From contig NZ_JAASQS010000003.1 in assembly GCF_011762045.1 (NCBI RefSeq), positions 310,001 through 374,000 of the forward strand: a stretch of DNA of 64,000 nt, given 5' to 3'. The first letter of the stretch is position 1; each line of letters begins with the position of its first letter. The stretch comes from Rhizomicrobium electricum. GTDB lineage: Bacteria > Pseudomonadota > Alphaproteobacteria > Micropepsales > Micropepsaceae. Position numbers and translations under genes: made by a program. Positions 29,227 through 36,632 of this stretch are shown here, in pieces. The notes under the pieces were generated by a model that was not told the DNA's origin, ran no database searches, and was given only the letters and a program-made list of their open reading frames with translations.

Positions 29227-29296
29227 CGTGTAAAAACAAAGGAATAACAACAGCCCCTGACGGTGTCCGCCACCTTGAGCTGCGAAGCGGAAAAGG

Positions 29297-29373
29297 TGGT
29301 ACAGGCGGTTGGAATCGAACCGACGACCTCCGGATCCACAATCCGGCGCTCTAACCAACTGAGCTACGCCTGC
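29297..29373 (-). tRNA. tRNA-His (GTG)
   Basis: 77 bases including encoded CCA. All four stems fold; the anticodon loop TTGTGGA has GTG at 34-36. The acceptor stem is GCAGGCG with CGCCTGT, making a G1.U72 wobble. Position 73 is A and the base before G1 is T, so the G-1:C73 pair that marks nearly all bacterial tRNA-His is absent. This is the form reported for an alphaproteobacterial clade. T-stem has one C-A mismatch. Confidence 0.95.
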
Positions 29374-29387
29374 ACGTCGGGGGGCGG

Positions 29388-29416
29388 AAACTAGGGGCGC
29401 CGGGCCCCAAATGCAA
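29388..29416 (-). promoter_or_regulatory. Promoter of tRNA-His
   Basis: Reading the minus strand, TTGCAT (29416-29411), 17 bases, TAGTTT (29393-29388), then 14 bases to the tRNA. The same TTGCAY -35 with 17-base spacing appears before tRNA-Arg. Confidence 0.5.
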
Positions 29417-29509
29417 GCCGTCCGTCCCCCTGCGACATCCCTTCGAGGGGACGGTAGCGCCCCCGCCCGGCCGGGCTATGATCCACCCAAGTCTTGGGGG
29501 ACGAAAACG

Positions 29510-31405
29510 ATGAATAAGATCCTGCGCAATAGCCTGATCGGAGTTGGCGCCGTGGCGATCCTGGTGGTCGCCGCCCCGTTCATCATTCCGGTCGACACCT
29601 ACCGCGGCCGGATCGAATCCGCCGCCGCCGAGGCCACGGGCCGCGCCTTCAAGATCGACGGGCCGTTGCGGGTGACTCTCTTCCCGCTAGGCGTCCGGGC
29701 GAAGGAAGTGACGCTGGCCAACGTACCCGGCGGACGGGCCTCGGTGATGGTGTCGGTCGGCGATATCGACCTGTCGGTCAAGGTGCTGCCGCTCCTCACC
29801 GGGCGGATCGCGCTCGACAAGATCGTGCTCGACAAGCCGACGATCGCGCTTGAAGTCGACAGGGCCGGCAACCCCAACTGGAAATTCGGCAAGGAGAGCG
29901 CCGGAAGCAAAAAGAAGAAAGGCACGCTCACGCTGCCGTCCGGCACCGAGCTTTCCGGCATCGAGGTCAGCGACGGCCGGGTGACCTACGACAACGCCAA
30001 GACCAACACGCATCGGGCCTTGGAGCACGTCAACGTCACGGTCGGCATCACCACCGCCGACAAACCGGTCACGGCCGACGGCGATATGACCTATGCCGGC
30101 CGGAAACTGACGTTTTCAGCATACCTCGCTACGCTGCAGACATTCCTTGGTTCGGGCACAACGCATTTCGACATCAAGGCCGACGCCGACCTGATGCACG
30201 CGGCCGTCAAAGGCATCATGACCCCCGACGGCACTACCACCGGCGACATCAAGCTCGAAACCTCCAACTTCCGCGATCTGGCAGCATGGTACGGCACCAA
30301 GCTTCCGGTGGGCGGCCTCGGCAAGCTGGCGCTGGCGGCCAGGATCGAGAATAAGGACAAGGTAACGACGTTCGATGGGCTCAAGATCGTTCTCGACGGC
30401 CAGACCATGAGCGGCCGATTGGCGGTCGACTCGCGGGCAACCGTGCCCGTGCTCGACGGTGCACTCACCGTCGATCATCTTGACCTCAATCCCTATCTCT
30501 TTGGCGGCCGCCACGAGCCAAGTGCTCCCAAAGAGAACGGCTGGAGCAAGAAGCCGATCAGCGTCGCCCTGATCAAGGAGTTCAACGGCCGGTTGGCGCT
30601 GACGACGGGCGCGCTCAGGGTGCAAGGCCTGCACCTCGGCCGCACGGTGTTGCGCATCGAAACCCAGGACGGCCTTCTCCAAACCTTCCTCGACCAAATC
30701 GCGCTCTATGGCGGCGGCGGCAAAGCGGAACTGACGATCGACGCGCGCGGGACCGTGCCGCGGTTTGCCAACACGCTGCAATTCTCCGGTGTGCAGTTGA
30801 AGCCGTTCCTCACGGACGCGCTCGGCCTCAGCACCATCGTGGGCACCGGCGCGCTCAATCTCGACATCGCCATGGCCGGCGCGAGTCCCAACGCGATCCT
30901 GCATTCGCTGTCGGGCAAAGGGGCCATCAGGGGCGCCAACGGCCGCTTCAAAGGGGTCGATCTCGGCGCGGTGGCGCGTTCGGTGCAAACCGCGCTCGGC
31001 GGCGCCACGAGCGATGCGGCCTCGACCTCGTTCCACGACATGGGCGCCAGCTTCTCGATTGGTAACGGCGTGATGACGACCCGCGACTTCCACGTCGCCG
31101 GCCCGGTAGTGCAAATGAACGGTCAAGGCGCCATCGATGTCGGCAACCGCACGATTGCCATGCGCGTACGTCCCGAGGCAGGCCTCGGTGGCTACGCCAT
31201 CGGCGTGCCGTTCCTCATCACCGGAAGCTGGGACAAACTGCATTACGGTCCCGATGTCGCCGGCATAGTGGGCGGCATGATGGACAGCCTGAAAAACGGC
31301 GGTTCGGCGTTGGGCGGCCTGCTCGGAGAGGGTCGTGACAAAAACCAGCAAAGCGGTAAGAAGAATGTGGGCGATCAGCTCAAGGACATGTTCGGCATTC
31401 ACTGA
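29510..31405 (+). CDS. AsmA family protein
   Basis: 631 residues from the ATG at 29510 (MNKILRNSLIGVGAVAILVV), behind TTGGGGGAC; an earlier in-frame ATG at 29411 would cover the tRNA promoter. One N-terminal membrane helix (about 8-27) is followed by the AsmA N-domain (IPVDTYRGRIESAAAEATGR, GPLRVTLFPLGVRAKEV) and the AsmA_2 C-domain (LQFSGVQLKPFLTDALGLS, SGKGAIRGANGRFKGVDLGA, MRVRPEAGLGGYAIGVPFLI). AsmA/TamB-like proteins bridge the inner membrane and periplasm and are tied to outer-membrane lipid homeostasis. The next gene starts 8 bases downstream. Confidence 0.9.
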   Translation: MNKILRNSLIGVGAVAILVVAAPFIIPVDTYRGRIESAAAEATGRAFKIDGPLRVTLFPLGVRAKEVTLANVPGGRASVMVSVGDIDLSVKVLPLLTGRIALDKIVLDKPTIALEVDRAGNPNWKFGKESAGSKKKKGTLTLPSGTELSGIEVSDGRVTYDNAKTNTHRALEHVNVTVGITTADKPVTADGDMTYAGRKLTFSAYLATLQTFLGSGTTHFDIKADADLMHAAVKGIMTPDGTTTGDIKLETSNFRDLAAWYGTKLPVGGLGKLALAARIENKDKVTTFDGLKIVLDGQTMSGRLAVDSRATVPVLDGALTVDHLDLNPYLFGGRHEPSAPKENGWSKKPISVALIKEFNGRLALTTGALRVQGLHLGRTVLRIETQDGLLQTFLDQIALYGGGGKAELTIDARGTVPRFANTLQFSGVQLKPFLTDALGLSTIVGTGALNLDIAMAGASPNAILHSLSGKGAIRGANGRFKGVDLGAVARSVQTALGGATSDAASTSFHDMGASFSIGNGVMTTRDFHVAGPVVQMNGQGAIDVGNRTIAMRVRPEAGLGGYAIGVPFLITGSWDKLHYGPDVAGIVGGMMDSLKNGGSALGGLLGEGRDKNQQSGKKNVGDQLKDMFGIH

Positions 31406-31413
31406 GGCATGAC

Positions 31414-32532
31414 ATGAAGACGTGGGGTGTTGTGGCATTGATCGGCGCCGCAGTGGTGCTGGCGGGCGGTTATTATGCGGTTCTCAATCTGACCCGAACC
31501 AAGCCCGTCCTCAGCGTCGCTACATGGGAAGGCGATTACGGCCACGCCCAGCGCTCGGCGCAGATCGTGCCGTTCGGCATGGCGAGCGGCGTCGACGCCC
31601 TGTTCACCTCCTACAATGGCGGCACCAAGGAGCTGACGCAGCAAGTGGCAAGCCGCCATTTCGACTGGGATGTCGTCGATATGGAACTGCCCGATGCGGT
31701 GGCTGCCTGCCAGTCGGGCCTGTTGGAAAAGATCGACGCCTCTGCCCTTCCCGCCGCCCCCAACGGCACGCCGGCCGAGAAAGATTTCGTGCCCGGCGCC
31801 ATCGGCCCGTGCTGGGTCGCAAGCGCGATCTACAGCCAGGTGGTTGCGGTTGCGCCAGTCAAATTCGGCGACAAGGCCCCCGCAACGCTCGCCGATTTCT
31901 TCGATGTCCAGCGCTATCCCGGCAAGCGGGCGCTGCCGCGCGCTAGCGCCAAGCTGACCGTCGAAATGGCCCTGCTCGCCGATGGCGTGGTGCCGAAAGA
32001 CGTTTACGAGGTGCTATCCAGCCCGCAAGGCGTGGCGCGGGCCTTGAAGAAGCTCGACACCCTGCGCGGCAATCTCGTCTGGTACGACAACCCGGCCGAT
32101 GCGACGGCGATGCTCAAGGACGGACGCGCGGTTATGGCGTCGCTGCCCAACTGGGCGATTTTCGACGCCGAAAAAGACACGCCCGCCGCACCCAAGATGA
32201 CGATCATCTGGGACCGCCAGCTATATCAGTCGGAAGTGTTCGGCATTCCGCGCGGCAACCCCAAGGCCAAGCGCGCCATGGACTTCGTGCGTTATGCCAC
32301 CAACGCGCCGGTCCTCGGCAAGATGACGAGCTGGATCGCCTACGGCCCGGCCCGCCGCAGCGCCCTCGCCTATGTCGGCAAACATCCGGAACTCGGCTTT
32401 GACATGAAGCCCTATCTGCCGACGGCCCACTTCGCCACCGCGTTCCAGGTCGACGACAGCTGGTGGCGGCTGCACGGAGCCGACGTCGCCGTATTCTGGA
32501 ATGAGTGGCTGACGAAATCCGACCCACGTTGA
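31414..32532 (+). CDS. Extracellular solute-binding protein (PotD-like)
   Basis: 372 residues. An N-terminal signal/anchor (VVALIGAAVVLAGGYYAVLN) precedes a type 2 periplasmic-binding fold: VATWEGDYGHAQRSAQIVPF, DVVDMELPDAVAACQSG, ATLADFFDVQRYPGKRALP, EVFGIPRGNPKAKRAMDFVR. The layout is that of polyamine-type binding proteins (PotD/PotF). No permease or ATPase gene is next to it, so it is an orphan here. It starts 8 bases after the AsmA gene and is convergent with the next gene. Confidence 0.83.
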   Translation: MKTWGVVALIGAAVVLAGGYYAVLNLTRTKPVLSVATWEGDYGHAQRSAQIVPFGMASGVDALFTSYNGGTKELTQQVASRHFDWDVVDMELPDAVAACQSGLLEKIDASALPAAPNGTPAEKDFVPGAIGPCWVASAIYSQVVAVAPVKFGDKAPATLADFFDVQRYPGKRALPRASAKLTVEMALLADGVVPKDVYEVLSSPQGVARALKKLDTLRGNLVWYDNPADATAMLKDGRAVMASLPNWAIFDAEKDTPAAPKMTIIWDRQLYQSEVFGIPRGNPKAKRAMDFVRYATNAPVLGKMTSWIAYGPARRSALAYVGKHPELGFDMKPYLPTAHFATAFQVDDSWWRLHGADVAVFWNEWLTKSDPR

Positions 32533-32538
32533 GCGGGA

Positions 32539-33174
32539 TCAGCGGACGCGCTGCACCTTGATGAGCTGGTTGCGGCCGTCGACGGTCAGGCTGTAGCTGC
32601 CGAGGAATGCGCGCGCGATCGTGGCTTTATCGCCTTCCTTGCCTTTGAAACGATCGGTGTCGCCTTCGACCTGCCGCCAGACCTGGCCGTTGTCCAAGGT
32701 GATGATCGCCCGCCCGGTGAGCGAGAAGGCGAGCTTCGCGATCGCACCATGGATTTCGTCAAGCGGAGCGGGCTGGCCGGCCACCTCCCGGTTTTCTTTC
32801 TTGATGTATTCGGCGCCGAACTGGGACTCAGGCTGTTGCGGCTGCGTGGCTACCGGCGCGGAGGGCGCAGCGGCGGTCCCAGGCGCGGGAGCCGGTGCGG
32901 CCACTGGGGCGGGTGCCGCCACCGGCGCAGGTGCGGCAGCCACCGGCGGAGCAACCGGTGCGGGCGCAGCAGCCACCGGTGCAGGTGCGGCGGCCGACGC
33001 GGAAACCTCTCCGGCACGGAGGCGCTGGGCGATGGCGTCGTAGCAGGCCAGGCGTTCCTTGGCGTTGGTTTTGGCCGCGCAGATGCCGATCGAGAACTCC
33101 AGATTCGGCGCCGCTCCGGCCACGGCCGTCATGGCGACGGCAGCCATAAGGCCCGTTAACAGGCTTCGCATCAT
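32539..33174 (-). CDS. Periplasmic protein with Pro/Ala-rich linker, paralogue of next gene
   Basis: 211 residues, signal peptide MMRSLLTGLMAAVAMTAVAGA. A short Cys-containing N-domain (IGICAAKTNAKERLACYDAI) is joined by a ~55-residue Pro/Ala/Val linker to a C-domain (LTGRAIITLDNGQVWRQVEG, ARAFLGSYSLTVDGRNQLIK). The same two domains recur in the upstream gene, so the pair arose by tandem duplication. An ATG three bases downstream of 33174 is at better distance from GGAGAG. Function unknown; the CYD-type N-domain is also found in VasI-like and other small periplasmic proteins. Confidence 0.75.
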   Translation of the reverse strand: MMRSLLTGLMAAVAMTAVAGAAPNLEFSIGICAAKTNAKERLACYDAIAQRLRAGEVSASAAAPAPVAAAPAPVAPPVAAAPAPVAAPAPVAAPAPAPGTAAAPSAPVATQPQQPESQFGAEYIKKENREVAGQPAPLDEIHGAIAKLAFSLTGRAIITLDNGQVWRQVEGDTDRFKGKEGDKATIARAFLGSYSLTVDGRNQLIKVQRVR

Positions 33175-33184
33175 CCCTCTCCGT

Positions 33185-33670
33185 TCATTTGATCCGTTTG
33201 ACCTTGAAGGTACCCCAAGCGCCCTCGATCGAGAGGCTATAGCTGCTGAGGAACCCGCGGGTAATCTTGACCGTGGCGGCCGCGGCGAGATCGGCGGTCA
33301 CCGTATCGGAATCGAGCTGACGCCACACCTGGCCATTGTCGAGCGTCACAGTGAAGTGCTTGAAGGCGTTCCAGCGCACCGATGCCACCTTGGCGACCAT
33401 CGATTCGGGCTCTTTCGCCGCCGTCTCGCTTTGCGGCAGGCGGTCTTCGCCGAAGGTCGGCTTGACCGCTGCAGGAGCCTCGGGGCGCGTCGCAACCGGA
33501 GCCGCGGCCGTATCATGCTGGGCCAAAACCCGGTCGAAACAGGCAAGGCGCTCGGCATCGCCGAGCTTGCGGCAGGCCTGCAGATCCGACCACACGTCGG
33601 CATGCCCGGCGGGGGCCAACGCCACAATCGCCGCCACGCCCACGGCCAATCTTGCCCAAAACCGGATCAT
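33185..33670 (-). CDS. Periplasmic protein, paralogue of preceding gene
   Basis: 161 residues from the ATG at 33670 (MIRFWARLAVGVAAIVALAP), with GGGAGAGGGCG upstream. Signal peptide, then DLQACRKLGDAERLACFDRVLAQ (two Cys, as in the paralogue), a short linker, and HFTVTLDNGQVWRQLDSD ... GFLSSYSLSIEGAWGTFKVK. Only 10 bases separate it from the paralogue gene, and both share ribosome-site context. The shared VTLDNGQVWRQ core is the most conserved part and probably the functional surface. Function unknown. Confidence 0.75.
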   Translation of the reverse strand: MIRFWARLAVGVAAIVALAPAGHADVWSDLQACRKLGDAERLACFDRVLAQHDTAAAPVATRPEAPAAVKPTFGEDRLPQSETAAKEPESMVAKVASVRWNAFKHFTVTLDNGQVWRQLDSDTVTADLAAAATVKITRGFLSSYSLSIEGAWGTFKVKRIK

Positions 33671-33762
33671 CGCCCTCTCCCGCACATCCTATGCAGGTTA
33701 TCGCCCCCGCCGCGCCGGCGCAAACCGCGGCTGGTCGCCAAAGGCCTAGCTGCCACAGACTC

Positions 33763-33791
33763 TTGCACTTGGAGGGATGAACGGGCAATTT
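33763..33791 (+). promoter_or_regulatory. Likely promoter of tRNA-Arg
   Basis: TTGCAC (33763-33768), 17 bases, CAATTT (33786-33791), ending 9 bases before the tRNA. The -10 is weak, but spacing and -35 match the tRNA-His promoter. Confidence 0.35.
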
Positions 33792-33800
33792 CCGCCGGAT

Positions 33801-33877
33801 GACCCCGTAGCTCAGCAGGATAGAGCATCAGTTTCCTAAACTGAGGGCCGCGTGTTCGAGTCACGCCGGGGTCACCA
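33801..33877 (+). tRNA. tRNA-Arg (CCT)
   Basis: 77 bases with encoded CCA. Acceptor GACCCCG/CGGGGTC, D-arm GCTC/GAGC, anticodon stem TCAGT/ACTGA with loop TTCCTAA (CCT at 34-36, reading AGG), T-arm GCGTG/CACGC with TTCGAGT. All stems pair fully. A hairpin module follows directly after CCA. Confidence 0.96.
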
Positions 33878-33906
33878 GCCTACGCTCGCGAAGCGAGAGA
33901 AGGCGC
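33878..33906 (+). repeat. Hairpin module behind tRNA-Arg (copy 1)
   Basis: Directly after CCA: AGCCTACG, CTCGC-GAA-GCGAG, AGAAGGC, making an interrupted stem. The same module, with GCCGCGCCG beyond it, recurs at 48383 after the displaced tRNA-Lys 3' end. No T-run follows. Confidence 0.7.
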
Positions 33907-33984
33907 CGCGCCGAAGCCACTTGGCGACGGCGGGCTCGTTGCAGCGAGCTACGGCTCCGCAAGCCATTCCGGAAAGCTTCGCTC

Positions 33985-34656
33985 ATGTGCGGAAAATTTA
34001 CTCAGATGCTGACCTGGAGCGAGATGGTCGAAATCTCGGACCTGCTCCTCTCCGCCAAAACGGGCTCCATGGAAACGGTCACGCCGATGCGATTTGCCTC
34101 GGTGATCGTGCTTGATGACCAAGGCCGCCGCCGGACCGTGCGCATGCGTTGGGGCTTGGTGCCAGCCGGCGCCAGAGGCCCATCGGCCGCCAAACCGATC
34201 ATCCACGCCCGCGCGGAAACCATCGACGTGAAGCCGACCTTCCGGGCCGCCTTCGCCGCGCGCCGGGGCATCGTCGCGGTAACCACGTTCAACGAGGGCC
34301 GCGAAGTAACCCCGACCAAGACCGAGCAGTACGTTTTGACGCCGCAAGATGGCGCTCCGGTTGGCATTGCGGTGGTGTGGGAGCCCCCAAGCAACAGCCA
34401 ACCCGGACCGCTGAGCGGAACGCCCTTCAGCTTCGCCATGGTCACCGTGCCGCCGAACGATCTCATCGCCACGATCACCGACCGGATGCCGGCGCTGATC
34501 GATGCCGCCGACTGGCCGCTATGGCTGGGTGAAACGCAAGCGCCTCTGGAAGAGGTGAAGGCGTTGCTCAAGCCCTCGGACCGCGGCCTCGATATGAGAC
34601 GCGCGGAAAAGCCGCCGTCCCGCAAAAAGGACGACGGCCAACCAAGCTTGTTCTAA
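33985..34656 (+). CDS. yedK: SOS response-associated peptidase family protein (SRAP/YedK/HMCES)
   Basis: 223 residues, starting MCGKFTQM so that Cys2 becomes the catalytic N-terminal Cys after Met removal. It also has ARAETIDVKPTFRAAFAARR and a C-terminal MPALIDAADWPLWLGE. SRAP proteins form a stable thiazolidine crosslink with abasic sites in single-stranded DNA and protect them. The central Asn/Glu/His set was not mapped in full. It is a stand-alone gene between tRNA-Arg and an XRE regulator; no LexA box was found by eye. Confidence 0.9.
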   Translation: MCGKFTQMLTWSEMVEISDLLLSAKTGSMETVTPMRFASVIVLDDQGRRRTVRMRWGLVPAGARGPSAAKPIIHARAETIDVKPTFRAAFAARRGIVAVTTFNEGREVTPTKTEQYVLTPQDGAPVGIAVVWEPPSNSQPGPLSGTPFSFAMVTVPPNDLIATITDRMPALIDAADWPLWLGETQAPLEEVKALLKPSDRGLDMRRAEKPPSRKKDDGQPSLF

Positions 34657-34732
34657 TCCTGGAGCCCTTGGCGGGCCGTCCCTGTGTCGGCGTGATCTGC
34701 ACGCGCGACGCAAGCGGCGGTCCCGTTTCTGA

Positions 34733-35140
34733 TCAGGGCGTGTCAGGTTCCGTTAGCGACTTGACATAAGCGAGCGCGGTCTTGCGCTTCTGCGGATCCT
34801 TGATGCGCGAGAAAGCGACGATCATCTGTCGCTGCATGGCAGCATCGGTGTCGGCATCAGCGTTGGCCTCTTCGAGAGCCCCGTGGGACGTCTCGAAAAA
34901 GCTTGCAACCGGAACGCCGAGGATTTCGGCGATTTCCATCAGCCGGCCCGCGCCGACGCGGTTCACGCCGGTTTCGTATTTCTGCACCTGCTGGTAGGCG
35001 ATACCGAGACGATCAGCCAAGCCTTGCAACGTCATTTTCGCGTTCTTGCGGTGTTGCCGGATGGATTGTCCTACCTCGGCATCCAACACGCGCGAACGCT
35101 TCCGCCTGTCTGCCGATCCTGACCCCTGTGAGGATTTCAT
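34733..35140 (-). CDS. XRE family transcriptional regulator
   Basis: 135 residues if started at the ATG at 35140 (MKSSQGSGSADRRKRSRVLD); an ATG at 35170 in frame is also possible. The HTH is VGQSIRQHRKNAKMTLQGLA, DRLGIAYQQVQKYETGVNRV, GAGRLMEIAEILGVP, a classic Cro/C1 domain. A C-terminal tail, with DPQKRKTALAYVKSL near its end, resembles small alphaproteobacterial XRE regulators. A long non-coding stretch upstream probably holds its promoter. Targets unknown. Confidence 0.85.
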   Translation of the reverse strand: MKSSQGSGSADRRKRSRVLDAEVGQSIRQHRKNAKMTLQGLADRLGIAYQQVQKYETGVNRVGAGRLMEIAEILGVPVASFFETSHGALEEANADADTDAAMQRQMIVAFSRIKDPQKRKTALAYVKSLTEPDTP

Positions 35141-35609
35141 TGTGAGCTCATTCTTCTGTGCGCAGTTCATTCTTTTTCTCAGAAACGAGAACACCTCGTG
35201 GGAGGCGTCCCAAGATAATCCGGCTGCGTCATACGGCAACTCCCGAGGACAAATGAAATCGTCGGATATCCATCGATATCGCCGCGGAGCATGGGATTTC
35301 TTCAGGCACTCTATGACGAGTCGCTCACTAGGAGTCTTCTAAGGAGTCTACGCGAATTTCGGGTAGGAAATGCGCCAGCAGGCGACAACGTTCCGTTGAC
35401 AGCGAAAGCATGGGTCCGTTGAGAATGCCAAGCATCCAAATCTACACCGCAGACGAGAAATGCGCGGATAGAATCGCATCTACATCCAGGCGACACACCA
35501 ATCGCGGGCTTCTAGTCCCCGTATACGGGAACGGAGGGCGACCGACAATTTCCACCAATGGGTGAAATTATCATCTAGACACACGGAAATGTGACGCTGA
35601 GACGCACAG
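35141..35609. other. Non-coding stretch with short palindromes
   Basis: No credible gene on either strand and lower G+C than the surroundings. It holds two GATATC sites 10 bases apart (35265 and 35275), a perfect 12-base palindrome CCCGTATACGGG (35518-35529), and an imperfect dyad AATTTCCACC/GGGTGAAATT (35547-35569). It is the upstream region of the XRE gene and the downstream region of the Gfo/Idh/MocA gene. Confidence 0.5.
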
Positions 35610-36632
35610 TTATCGCAATGGTACCAGCGGCAACTCTCGCGCCGCGCGGGCGCTTTCCTCTCCGGTTTCGAGAAGTTCCATTACTGAATGTGCTTCCGCC
35701 GGCGTGACGGCGAGCGGGGCAACCCCATGCAACGCATCGCGTACATTGGCGTAAAATGCGCCGTAGTCTCCACGTTCTACCGTAACGTCGCGCGCGCACC
35801 CATCAGGCAATACCAATCGCGCCGGAACAACTTCGCGGCCGTACGCGGCATCGCGGGGCGTAAGGCCATTCGAAAGATGGGCCTGTTGCGGATCGAGACC
35901 GCGCTTGATGAAACTCGCTCTTGTGCCGTGCGCGACAAATCGCAGATCGGTCGGCGCCAGATTGTCGCCCGCGAGCACGACGCGGGTCGTCGGGTAGCGC
36001 AGCACGACGTGGAAATAATCCGTAGTCTGAGCACCGGGGCGGCGCGCGGCGAGATCGGCGAAGATGCCGAGGGGACGGCCGAACAATTGCAGCGCCTGAT
36101 CCAGAAGGTGGGCGCCGAGATCGTACCAGATGCCGGTCGCGAGACCGGAGCGTTCGCGCCAACGGTCCTGAACCACCGGCCGGTAAAGATCGAAGCGCGA
36201 CTCCAGATAAGCGATCTCGCCGAGTGTGCCGTTTTCCCTGAGCTTCTTGATCGTCAGGAAATCGCCATCCCAGCGCCGGTTATGGAAGACGGTGAGCAGC
36301 CGGCCGCGCGCCCTTTCGATCAGGTCTTTCGCTTGGGCCGAAGTCAGCGCAAAAGGCTTGTCGATCACGACATGTTTGGCGGCAGCGAGCGCTCGCGCCG
36401 CCAGATCGAAATGAGAGTCGTTCGGGGTCGCCACCACGGCGAGATCGATCGAAGGATCGGCGAACACTTCTTCCGGATCGGCGGCAATGCGAACCGTTGG
36501 CCAAGCGGCGGCAATCTCGTCCTTGCGGCTCGACACGATGGCGGCGAGTTCGAGTCCTTCGGTGGCGGCGACCAGCGGTGCGTGGAACACGCGCCCTGCC
36601 AGTCCGTAGCCGATCACGGCAACGCGGATCAT
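35610..36632 (-). CDS. Gfo/Idh/MocA family oxidoreductase (second of pair)
   Basis: 340 residues from the ATG at 36632. Rossmann N-domain with VAVIGYGLAGRVFHAPLV, VVATPNDSHFDLAARAL and the catalytic-Lys motif VVIDKPFALT; C-terminal alpha/beta domain with LGEIAYLESRFD and YDLGAHLLDQALQLFGRP. Family members are NAD(P)-dependent dehydrogenases of sugars, inositols and related polyols. The start overlaps the stop of the upstream paralogue by 1 base. It shares most motifs with that paralogue, so the pair is a tandem duplication that has diverged. Confidence 0.9.
   Translation of the reverse strand: MIRVAVIGYGLAGRVFHAPLVAATEGLELAAIVSSRKDEIAAAWPTVRIAADPEEVFADPSIDLAVVATPNDSHFDLAARALAAAKHVVIDKPFALTSAQAKDLIERARGRLLTVFHNRRWDGDFLTIKKLRENGTLGEIAYLESRFDLYRPVVQDRWRERSGLATGIWYDLGAHLLDQALQLFGRPLGIFADLAARRPGAQTTDYFHVVLRYPTTRVVLAGDNLAPTDLRFVAHGTRASFIKRGLDPQQAHLSNGLTPRDAAYGREVVPARLVLPDGCARDVTVERGDYGAFYANVRDALHGVAPLAVTPAEAHSVMELLETGEESARAARELPLVPLR

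Noticed and set aside
32880-33010. Repeat array resembling CRISPR or minisatellite
   Set aside because: The repeated units are codons for a Pro/Ala linker in frame; no spacers and no cas genes.
34657-34732. Terminator between the SRAP gene and the XRE gene
   Set aside because: GC-rich partial complementarity without a defined stem or T-run.
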